Position numbers and translations under genes: made by a program. This document shows positions 1 to 4,680 of a stretch of 5,594 nucleotides of DNA, one piece after another. This DNA comes from Ardenticatenales bacterium (GTDB lineage: Bacteria > Chloroflexota > Anaerolineae > Promineifilales > UBA4811), in NCBI GenBank assembly GCA_013139935.1, contig WSZX01000443.1, positions 1 to 5,594 of the forward strand. Direction: 5' to 3'. The notes below the pieces were generated by a model. That model was not told the DNA's origin. It did not search any database and saw only the letters and a list, made by a program, of their open reading frames with translations. Each line of letters starts with the position of its first letter. Within the stretch, counting starts at the first letter, position 1.

Positions 1-399
1 ATGCCTGGAGCGCTTGATCTGCTCGCAGAGATGGGCGCGTCGGGATGGCTGCAAGCCCTCGCCTCATCTGCTCCCCAGGCCAACATCAATCTATTGGTAG
101 AAAAGCTGGGCATTCGCAAGTGGCTAAAGGCGATTCACTCGGGCGAGGATCTGCCGACCGGCAAGCCGGACCCGACGCTTTTACTACAAACGGCCGGTGC
201 GCTCCAGGTGCCGCCCGAACGCTGCATAGTGGTGGAGGATGCTCCGGCCGGCGTTGAGGCTGCCCGCAGCGCGGGGATGCGCTGCATTGCTGTTGCCACC
301 ACCAGGTCGCGCGCTGTCCTCACTGTCGCCGATCTTCTGTTTGACGATTTGACCCAGGTGACGGCAGATGCGTTTCTTGAATTGATTGGCCAGGAATGA
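1..399 (+). CDS. HAD-superfamily hydrolase, beta-phosphoglucomutase-like (5'-truncated by window edge)
   Basis: C-terminal 132 residues of a haloacid dehalogenase (HAD) superfamily phosphatase or phosphomutase, a cytosolic family acting on phosphorylated small molecules. Three of the four HAD motifs are visible: the motif II serines in LASSAP (residues 20-25), the motif III lysine in GKPDP (Lys55) and the motif IV acidic pair in VVEDAPAGVEAA (Glu79, Asp80). The nucleophile motif I (DxDGT type) and the cap domain are absent. Family members usually run 210-230 residues, and the opening PGALDLL segment normally sits mid-protein, just before motif II. The ATG at position 1 is therefore most likely an internal methionine, and the gene begins left of the window. 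It ends in TGA overlapping the lipA start (ATGA), which suggests translational coupling. The substrate cannot be told from this fragment; beta-phosphoglucomutase, phosphoglycolate phosphatase and sugar-phosphate phosphatases share these motifs. Confidence 0.92.
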   Translation: MPGALDLLAEMGASGWLQALASSAPQANINLLVEKLGIRKWLKAIHSGEDLPTGKPDPTLLLQTAGALQVPPERCIVVEDAPAGVEAARSAGMRCIAVATTRSRAVLTVADLLFDDLTQVTADAFLELIGQE

Positions 400-1304
400 T
401 GAAAGAGGACCGCAAGCCGACAATCGCCCGACCGCGCCGCAGGCCAGAATGGATAAGGGTCCGCGCCCCCAGCGGAGAGACGTATCAGAAAATCCGATCG
501 CTAATGCGCCAAAAGTCATTGCGTACCGTATGTGAGGAGGCGCATTGTCCAAATATGGGCGAATGCTGGGGAAAATATGGGACCGCCACCTTCTTGATTC
601 TGGGGGGTGTCTGCACTCGCCGTTGTCATTTCTGTAACATAGAGACCGGCCGACCCGATCCGATCGACTGGGATGAACCTGAGCGGGTGGCGCAGGCGGC
701 CAAGGCGATGAACCTCCGGCACGTTGTCATTACGTCTGTCAACCGGGACGATAGGCAAGATGGCGGCGCTCCGATCTTTGCCAGCTGCATCCGCCGCATC
801 CGTGACCTCCAGCCTGGATGCTCCATTGAGGTGCTCGTGCCCGATTTTCAGGGGAGTGCCAGAGCATTGAAGATTGTGATGGACGCACGACCGGATATTC
901 TCAATCACAACGTCGAGACTGTGCCCCGATTGTTCCGTGGGGTGCAGCCCCAGGGTCGTTACGAGTGGACCGAGGCCACCCTTCGCAACGCGAAGAAGCT
1001 TGACCCTCGGGCATTGACCAAAAGCGGTCTCATGGTAGGGTTGGGTGAGACCTTTGAAGAAACAGTTGAGACGATGCTTGATCTGATCGAGTGGCAGGTG
1101 GATATCCTCACCATTGGCCAGTATCTGCAACCCAGCCGGAGCCACCTTCCCGTTGGACGATACTACACCCCGGCCGAATTCGAGGAACTGGAACGCTTGG
1201 GAAGAGAGATGGGGTTCCGCTGGGTGGAGAGCGGTCCGCTGGTGCGCAGCAGCTACAACGCCCAGGCACAAGCGAACGCGCTCTCGCCGCAGCACACGTC
1301 ATAG
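396..1304 (+). CDS. lipA: Lipoyl synthase LipA (radical SAM)
   Basis: Inserts two sulfur atoms into protein-bound octanoyl groups to make the lipoyl cofactor of pyruvate/2-oxoglutarate dehydrogenases and the glycine cleavage H protein. The 302-residue length fits the family. The auxiliary 4Fe-4S cluster motif CEEAHCPNMGEC supplies Cys46, Cys51 and Cys57. The radical SAM motif CTRRCHFC supplies Cys73, Cys77 and Cys80. Further hallmarks are NHNVET, SGLMVGLGET, LTIGQYLQPS and the C-terminal RSSYNA (284-289), whose serine ligates the auxiliary cluster in characterised LipA. All catalytic elements look intact. The start ATG overlaps the HAD stop by 4 nt; a second ATG follows at once at 399 and has slightly better spacing from the AGGA at 392-395, so either may be used. 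No lipB, lplA or dehydrogenase gene is present in the window. One variation: the usual DRDD segment reads NRDDRQDGGAPIF. Confidence 0.98.
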   Translation: MMKEDRKPTIARPRRRPEWIRVRAPSGETYQKIRSLMRQKSLRTVCEEAHCPNMGECWGKYGTATFLILGGVCTRRCHFCNIETGRPDPIDWDEPERVAQAAKAMNLRHVVITSVNRDDRQDGGAPIFASCIRRIRDLQPGCSIEVLVPDFQGSARALKIVMDARPDILNHNVETVPRLFRGVQPQGRYEWTEATLRNAKKLDPRALTKSGLMVGLGETFEETVETMLDLIEWQVDILTIGQYLQPSRSHLPVGRYYTPAEFEELERLGREMGFRWVESGPLVRSSYNAQAQANALSPQHTS

Positions 1305-1339
1305 AGGCGACACAGGCGCAGTAGGTTCTACCCTGGACA

Positions 1340-1352
1340 GGATTCGGAATCC
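1340..1352. repeat. 13-bp palindrome in the lipA-pfkB gap
   Basis: GGATTC-G-GAATCC has six-base arms around one central base and ends 10 nt before the pfkB start codon. It could be a protein-binding site or a small structure over the ribosome-binding region, where no strong Shine-Dalgarno sequence is visible. Such short palindromes also occur by chance, and no promoter hexamers could be assigned around it. Confidence 0.25.
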
Positions 1353-1362
1353 GCACCGGAAT

Positions 1363-2223
1363 ATGAGAGAACTCGACTATCTGTGCATCGGGCACGTCAC
1401 AAGAGATTTGACTGCAGCCGGTCCGACCATGGGTGGCACCGCCACCTACAGCGCACGGACGGTACGCGCGCTGGGAAAGCAGGTGGCTGTCGTCACCAGC
1501 GCCGGGCCCGACTATGACCTGAGCGGGGCTCTGCTCGATATCCCTGTCAGCATCCTTCCATCGGCCGCCACAACTACCTTTCAGAACATCTATACACCGG
1601 ATGGGCGCCGCCAGATCATTCACAGCGTCGCCAATTCGTTGGGAGCGGCCGATGTTCCCCAGGAATGGCCCACGCCCAAACTGGTTCACCTGGGCCCGGT
1701 GGCGGCTGAGGTCGACGAGCGGTTGATTCACCACTTCGATGGGGCGCTTATCGGACTTACGCCACAAGGCTGGCACCGGAGATGGGGTGATGACGGGCGG
1801 GTTGTTTCTGTCCGCTGGCCGGCCGCCGCCCAAGTACTCTCCCTGGCGACGGCCGTTATTGTCAGCCAGGAAGACATCGATGATGATGACACCTGGGTCC
1901 TTTACCATCAAACGTGCCGGTTGCTGGTTATTACCAACGGAGCGGCCGGCTGCGTGGTACACTACCAGGGGCGCCAGCGTCGCTTTGCCGCTCTTCCGGT
2001 AGTGGAGGTTGACGCAACCGGCGTGGGCGATATGTTTGCGGCCGCCTTCTTTGTCCGCCTCTGGGAGTCGGGTGGCGATCCATGGGAGTCCGCCCGCTTT
2101 GCGACCCGAATAGCCTCTCCAACTGTGGCCCGGTCGGGGCTGGATGGGATACCGACTCGGGCCGAGATCGCAGCCGCGCGACTGCCGGCGGCCGGGGGCG
2201 CAGACGGGGACAACGAGGGCTAG
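1363..2223 (+). CDS. PfkB/ribokinase-family carbohydrate (or nucleoside) kinase
   Basis: Predicted cytosolic ATP-dependent kinase of the ribokinase/PfkB fold, 286 residues (family usually 280-330). The N-terminus has a beta strand ending in IGHVTRDL with Asp15, then the di-glycine substrate-loop motif GGTATYSA (24-31). PfkB signature 2 is clear as DATGVGD (217-223), where Asp223 is the expected catalytic base and the glycines form the anion hole, followed by a small-residue helix. LLVITNGAAG just before it matches the usual VTxGxxG strand. The substrate is not predictable; this divergent subgroup is often annotated only as PfkB domain protein. The ATG at 1363 was chosen because it starts right at the first beta strand and no ATG, GTG or TTG lies in frame between the lipA stop and it; the frame stays open back into lipA, but starts there would lie within lipA. 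Only 20 nt separate it from parA, so co-transcription is likely. The acidic, glycine-rich last residues look disordered. Confidence 0.9.
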   Translation: MRELDYLCIGHVTRDLTAAGPTMGGTATYSARTVRALGKQVAVVTSAGPDYDLSGALLDIPVSILPSAATTTFQNIYTPDGRRQIIHSVANSLGAADVPQEWPTPKLVHLGPVAAEVDERLIHHFDGALIGLTPQGWHRRWGDDGRVVSVRWPAAAQVLSLATAVIVSQEDIDDDDTWVLYHQTCRLLVITNGAAGCVVHYQGRQRRFAALPVVEVDATGVGDMFAAAFFVRLWESGGDPWESARFATRIASPTVARSGLDGIPTRAEIAAARLPAAGGADGDNEG

Positions 2224-2243
2224 AGCTTCCTGGTGACTTGGTG

Positions 2244-3014
2244 ATGAGAATCTACGCACTGGCCAATCAGAAAGGGGGCGTGGGAAAGACCACTACCGCC
2301 ATCAACCTTGGCGCCTGCCTGGCTGACCGCAATCTGCGCGTCCTGCTGATCGACGCTGACCCGCAGGCCAACGCCACCGCCAGCCTGGGCCTGGACAAGA
2401 CCGAGATTACCACCACCATCTATCAGGCGTTGGTGGAGGAGACCCCGTTATCTGAGGCCATTCTGCGCAATCCGCGTTTCAACCTTTCGTTGGTGCCCAG
2501 CAACCCAGACCTGGTGGGCGCGGAGGTGGAACTGGTGAACCTGTTGGGGCGCGAGTTCCGGTTGCAGCGGGCGCTGCGCGCAGCGGCACTTTCCGACCGC
2601 TATGATTATATCTTGATTGATTGTCCACCAAGCTTGGGGTTGCTGACAGTCAATGCGCTCACCGCTGCTCAGGATGGCGTGATCATTCCGGTTCAGTGCG
2701 AATACTTGGCGCTAGAGGGGTTGTCCCAGCTCACCCGGACGATCGATCTGGTTCAAAGCCACCTCAACCCGGATCTTCGGATCCGGGGGTTGCTGCTCAC
2801 CATGTACGACCGCCGGACCAAGCTGTCGCAGCAGGTAGCGAGCCAGGTTCGGCGCCATTTCGGATCACTGGTCTTCCAGACTGTTGTCCCGCGAAGCATA
2901 CGACTTGGGGAGGCTCCCAGCTTTGGCGAGCCCATCCTACATTATTCCCCCGACTCGACGGGGGCGGTCGCGTATCGGGAACTTGGCGCGGAGGTGCTCC
3001 GGGGCGATACGTGA
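2244..3014 (+). CDS. parA: Chromosome-partitioning ATPase ParA (Soj)
   Basis: ParA/MinD-type deviant Walker ATPase that, with ParB, segregates replicated origins by ATP-dependent nonspecific DNA binding. The 256-residue length is typical of chromosomal Soj-type ParA without the N-terminal HTH of plasmid type Ia proteins. The deviant Walker A is KGGVGKTTT (10-18) with signature Lys10 and catalytic Lys15. Switch I is DADPQAN (37-43), and Walker B is YILIDCPPS (Asp126). Later family blocks are GLLLTMYDRRTKLS and PRSIRLGEAPSFGEPI, the latter in the region linked to DNA binding. The ATG at 2244 gives the standard MRIYALANQKGG start; GTG 2241 immediately before is an in-frame alternative. Farther upstream starts would overlap pfkB by up to about 140 nt and add a non-homologous leader. 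The ribosome-binding site is weak, so coupling to pfkB translation is plausible. parB follows after 83 nt. Confidence 0.96.
   Translation: MRIYALANQKGGVGKTTTAINLGACLADRNLRVLLIDADPQANATASLGLDKTEITTTIYQALVEETPLSEAILRNPRFNLSLVPSNPDLVGAEVELVNLLGREFRLQRALRAAALSDRYDYILIDCPPSLGLLTVNALTAAQDGVIIPVQCEYLALEGLSQLTRTIDLVQSHLNPDLRIRGLLLTMYDRRTKLSQQVASQVRRHFGSLVFQTVVPRSIRLGEAPSFGEPILHYSPDSTGAVAYRELGAEVLRGDT
2768..2787 (+). repeat. Perfect 8-bp hairpin with cUUCGg tetraloop inside parA
   Basis: CCCGGATC (2768-2775), TTCG loop (2776-2779) and GATCCGGG (2780-2787) form an 8-bp fully complementary stem closed by C-G around UUCG, an exceptionally stable RNA tetraloop class. It lies within codons about 175-182 of parA, encoding part of NPDLRIRG. 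No T-tract follows, so it is not a normal intrinsic terminator. It may slow ribosomes, protect mRNA or affect parA/parB ratios, or simply reflect codon choice in a conserved peptide. Confidence 0.55.
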
Positions 3015-3048
3015 CCCGGTTCGCATCTGCGACGGGAGCGAGTTGCGG

Positions 3049-3070
3049 GTTGGCGGCGCGATCTGCCAAC
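3049..3070 (+). repeat. Small stem-loop in the parA-parB gap
   Basis: GTTGGC (3049-3054) and GCCAAC (3065-3070) are perfect six-base inverted arms with a 10-nt loop, in the 83-nt parA-parB spacer and 27 nt before the parB start. It could be a weak mRNA structure affecting relative ParA and ParB yield. There is no T-run, so intrinsic termination is unlikely. Confidence 0.25.
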
Positions 3071-3088
3071 GGATCAAGATGCTAGTTC

Positions 3089-3096
3089 AGGTGGAG
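3089..3096 (+). promoter_or_regulatory. Ribosome-binding site of parB
   Basis: AGGTGGAG lies directly ahead of ATG 3098, with close spacing. An in-frame TAG at 3083-3085, with no alternative start codon between it and 3098, fixes this ATG as the parB start. Confidence 0.55.
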
Positions 3097-3097
3097 T

Positions 3098-3955
3098 ATG
3101 GTTAAGAGACGAGGTTTGGGCAAGGGGCTGGAAGCGCTGATACCACCGGGGCAGTGGGAGTCGCGGGAACCAGGCGCTGGGCGGCACATCCGGCAGGTCC
3201 CGGTCGGCCAGATCGTTCCCAACCCGCAACAACCGCGCGTCCAGACTGACGCCAGCGAGTTGGCCGAATTGGCGGCTTCGATCGCCGAACATGGGATCAT
3301 TCAGCCGGTTATTGTCACCCAGGTTGCCGGCGAATACCAACTTATCGCCGGGGAGAGGCGGTGGCGCGCCGCCCGGCAGGCCGGCCTGGAGACCATTCCG
3401 GTCATTGTCAAAGAGGCGAGCCCGCAGGAGATGCTCGAACTCGCGCTGGTGGAGAACCTTCAGCGGGCCGACCTCAACCCGCTGGAGGAGGCGGCCGCAT
3501 ATCGCCAACTGATGGATGAGTTCGGCCTTACCCAGGAGCAGGTGGCGGAACGGGTCGGCAAGAGCCGCTCGGCCGTGGCGAACACGGTCCGATTGCTGTC
3601 GGTAGCGGCTGCTGTGCAGGCTGCTTTGCTGGAGGGTAAGATCGCCGAGGGGCACGGCCGGGCGATCCTGGGTCTCCCCACCCCCGAGGCCCAGACGGCC
3701 GCCTTGAGAACAATCGTCAAGCGCAGCCTCAGCGTCCGCCAGGCTGAGGAGCTCGTCCGTCGGCTGTTGGGGCAAAAACGGGTATCCGAGCCACGCCCTC
3801 CTTCTCCCGAAATCATCTTGGCGCAGGAGCGACTGCGACAGCGGTTGGGCACCAAGGTGGACATTAGCCACACGAAAAAGGGTGGCCGGATCGTCATCCA
3901 CTACTATTCTGATGAAGAACTGCACGCGATACTGGAGCAGATTGCCGTCGAATGA
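3098..3955 (+). CDS. parB: Chromosome-partitioning protein ParB (Spo0J), CTP-dependent DNA clamp
   Basis: Binds parS near the replication origin, spreads as a CTP-gated sliding clamp, stimulates the ParA ATPase and helps load SMC condensin. Its 285 residues match the family. The basic N-terminal tail has the LGKGLEALI motif (7-15) typical of the ParA-activating segment. The ParB/Srx CTPase domain shows NPQQPR (42-47) and the arginine-rich CTP/parS motif GERRWRAA (85-92), then VENLQRADLNPLEEA (118-132). The helix-turn-helix is FGLTQEQVAERVGKSRSAVANTVRLL (142-167) and should read parS. A less conserved linker follows, then the C-terminal dimerisation domain ending in GRIVIHYYSDEEL. All functional blocks are present. 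It is last of the collinear + strand set. I searched by eye for the canonical 16-bp parS palindrome (TGTTTCAC-GTGAAACA) and found none, so its binding sites should lie elsewhere in the chromosome. Confidence 0.97.
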   Translation: MVKRRGLGKGLEALIPPGQWESREPGAGRHIRQVPVGQIVPNPQQPRVQTDASELAELAASIAEHGIIQPVIVTQVAGEYQLIAGERRWRAARQAGLETIPVIVKEASPQEMLELALVENLQRADLNPLEEAAAYRQLMDEFGLTQEQVAERVGKSRSAVANTVRLLSVAAAVQAALLEGKIAEGHGRAILGLPTPEAQTAALRTIVKRSLSVRQAEELVRRLLGQKRVSEPRPPSPEIILAQERLRQRLGTKVDISHTKKGGRIVIHYYSDEELHAILEQIAVE

Positions 3956-4010
3956 GGCCACACCGGCCCGAGATCGGCAACCATGTGGTGCTTGGAGGTT
4001 GTGGCTCATT
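3951..4010 (+). repeat. Interrupted inverted repeat spanning the parB stop codon
   Basis: AATGAGGCCACA (3951-3962) and TGTGGCTCATT (4000-4010) pair over 11 bp with one bulged G. The left arm contains the parB TGA, and the loop is 37 nt. In mRNA this would form a long-range hairpin over the 3' end of parB, possibly protecting it from exonuclease or taking part in Rho-linked termination. No T-run follows the right arm, so it is not a standard intrinsic terminator. Confidence 0.4.
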
Positions 4011-4103
4011 GCGGTGAAGGAGCAGCGGTGTTCCTGGGAATGACATCATGGTAGAGTCACGTTGCGCTTCGGTTGCAGAGTGATTCTTGATGGTGACCTA
4101 CAG

Positions 4104-4119
4104 ACCTGCAACTGCAGGT
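4104..4119. repeat. 7-bp inverted repeat with 2-bp spacer, possible operator
   Basis: ACCTGCA-AC-TGCAGGT is a perfect seven-base inverted repeat with a two-base centre, the geometry of a dimeric regulator site rather than an RNA hairpin (the loop is too small without opening base pairs). It lies 11 bp before the TATAGAT stretch and about 130 bp before the broken small gene. No regulator is identifiable. Confidence 0.3.
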
Positions 4120-4152
4120 GAACTGGTGGGTATAGATTACGTGGTCTTTGCG

Positions 4153-4220
4153 AGGCAATGATAATGCCTAATGGTGCATGCTGTTCGGCAAGGTCTCCGG
4201 GCGGCGTCTTGCTCGACCTT
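4153..4220 (+). repeat. Two short stem-loops ahead of the broken small gene
   Basis: AGGCA (4153-4157) pairs with TGCCT (4165-4169) around a 7-nt loop. Further on, AAGGTC (4190-4195) pairs with GACCTT (4215-4220) around 19 nt. Both would sit in the leader of a transcript reaching the ATG at 4247. They are too short to match to any known riboswitch and may be fortuitous. Confidence 0.2.
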
Positions 4221-4233
4221 CTCAGGGCTGATT

Positions 4234-4239
4234 GGAGAG
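4234..4239 (+). promoter_or_regulatory. Ribosome-binding site of the broken small gene
   Basis: GGAGAG lies 7 nt ahead of ATG 4247, a canonical Shine-Dalgarno sequence and spacing, stronger than those of lipA, pfkB and parA here. It is the main reason for taking 4247 as a genuine former or present start codon. Confidence 0.5.
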
Positions 4240-4246
4240 AGAGACT

Positions 4247-4545
4247 ATGACCCAACCCACATTGCAGGAAAGAGCCTTTGCTCTATAGGTGGAAACCTGG
4301 ACCCTGGCCAGCGAGCGGTGGCCGCCAAATGGTATCCCGGCCGGCTGGCGGGTGTACGATCATCTCAAACAGGCGCTGGCTGGCACGGGATCAGCGAAAC
4401 GCAGGCGTCTGCCTTTGCCGATGATTATTACCACCGTCAGGACGAATGGGGTGACCTGGAACTCGTCAGCAATCATCAGCACCCCATTGAGGCGCTGGTT
4501 GCTGTGCTGCTGGATTCAGAGTTTGTAGGGCTGGGTAGCGAATGA
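4247..4545 (+). pseudogene. Small decayed gene of unknown function (in-frame TAG and frameshift)
   Basis: From ATG 4247 the frame reads MTQPTLQERAFAL, then TAG (4286-4288), then continues protein-like with VETWTLASERW, PPNGIPAGWRVYDHLKQALA. Somewhere around 4385-4415 the better frame changes: the frame one base back carries an acidic, orderly segment with ADDYYHRQDEWGDLELVSN and HPIEALVAVLLDSEFVGLG before TGA at 4543-4545. The span is 299 nt, one short of 100 codons, so one lost base plus one stop mutation would explain an original protein of about 99 residues. Codon third positions in both halves are G/C-biased like coding DNA in the window. I do not recognise the family and see no membrane segment or signal peptide. 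Alternatives are sequencing errors, programmed recoding, or two small overlapping reading frames (GTG 4289 could restart after the TAG). It points towards the LCP gene and is not obviously part of the par operon. Confidence 0.45.
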
Positions 4546-4601
4546 CTCCCCATAGCCCGGTGGCGCAGGGGCTGGCTGAGCGCGAATGACCTCGTGGGGA
4601 G
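4538..4601. repeat. 9-bp direct repeat with nested 7-bp inverted repeat
   Basis: GCGAATGAC occurs at 4538-4546, covering the end of the broken gene, and again at 4582-4590. CTCCCCA (4546-4552) is inverted as TGGGGAG (4595-4601) with 42 nt between. The arrangement could form a loose terminator-like stem in the convergent intergenic region, or be residue of a small duplication. No mobile element genes accompany it. Confidence 0.25.
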
Positions 4602-4652
4602 CGCAGAGCGGGCGCTGGTACCCTCCAGCTGTCGTGTCCAAACCCATTTCCA

Positions 4653-4669
4653 CTCAGACCTGGTCAGAG
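4653..4669. repeat. 17-bp near-perfect palindrome beyond the LCP stop
   Basis: CTCAGACCTGGTCAGAG is symmetric around 4661 apart from one A/A mismatch. It lies 11 bp past the LCP stop codon on the - strand. A tight hairpin at this spot could mark the 3' end of the LCP transcript, but there is no T-run on either side; a protein-binding site is equally possible. Confidence 0.3.
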
Positions 4670-4680
4670 CGGCCTCAATT

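Larger units (their letters stand above)
3956..4680. other. 725-base stretch with no intact gene
   Basis: Between parB and the convergent LCP gene nothing intact is encoded. From left to right it holds the right arm of the inverted repeat over the parB stop, a lower-G+C spacer (about 4010-4180, near 50% by eye) with a short palindrome, a leader with two small stem-loops, the broken small reading frame at 4247-4545, and a tail with a 9-bp direct repeat and two inverted repeats. No tRNA, transposase, CRISPR or parS sequence was recognised. The lone TATAGAT at 4131-4137 resembles a -10 box, but I found no convincing -35 at proper spacing. Confidence 0.6.

Noticed and set aside
1114..1362. Upstream in-frame extension of the PfkB kinase into lipA
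   Set aside because: The extension is the lipA sequence read out of frame and does not look like protein; ATG 1363 begins at the first conserved beta strand.
2082..2243. Upstream in-frame extension of parA starting at ATG 2082
   Set aside because: It would overlap pfkB by about 140 nt, and the added residues show no ParA-family similarity; ATG 2244 gives the standard family N-terminus.
1108..2259. Long - strand reading frame (383 codons) opposite lipA/pfkB
   Set aside because: It is antisense to two clearly conserved genes, rich in Arg, Pro and Gly, without recognisable motifs: a high-G+C shadow.
3327..3351. CCGGCGA / TCGCCGG inverted repeat inside parB
   Set aside because: Seven-base G+C-rich arms in conserved coding sequence are expected by chance at this composition.
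3074..4009. 311-codon - strand reading frame opposite parB
   Set aside because: It mirrors parB with biased composition and no domain; parB on the + strand is unmistakable.
4046..4255. 69-codon - strand reading frame in the intergenic region
   Set aside because: Low-complexity, Ser/Arg/Pro-rich, no evident ribosome-binding site and no protein-like pattern.
4553..4626. Possible tRNA (AGCCCGGTGGCGCAG... resembles a Leu/Ser tRNA 5' half)
   Set aside because: No GGTTCGA-type T-loop, no consistent acceptor pairing and no clear anticodon stem could be drawn.
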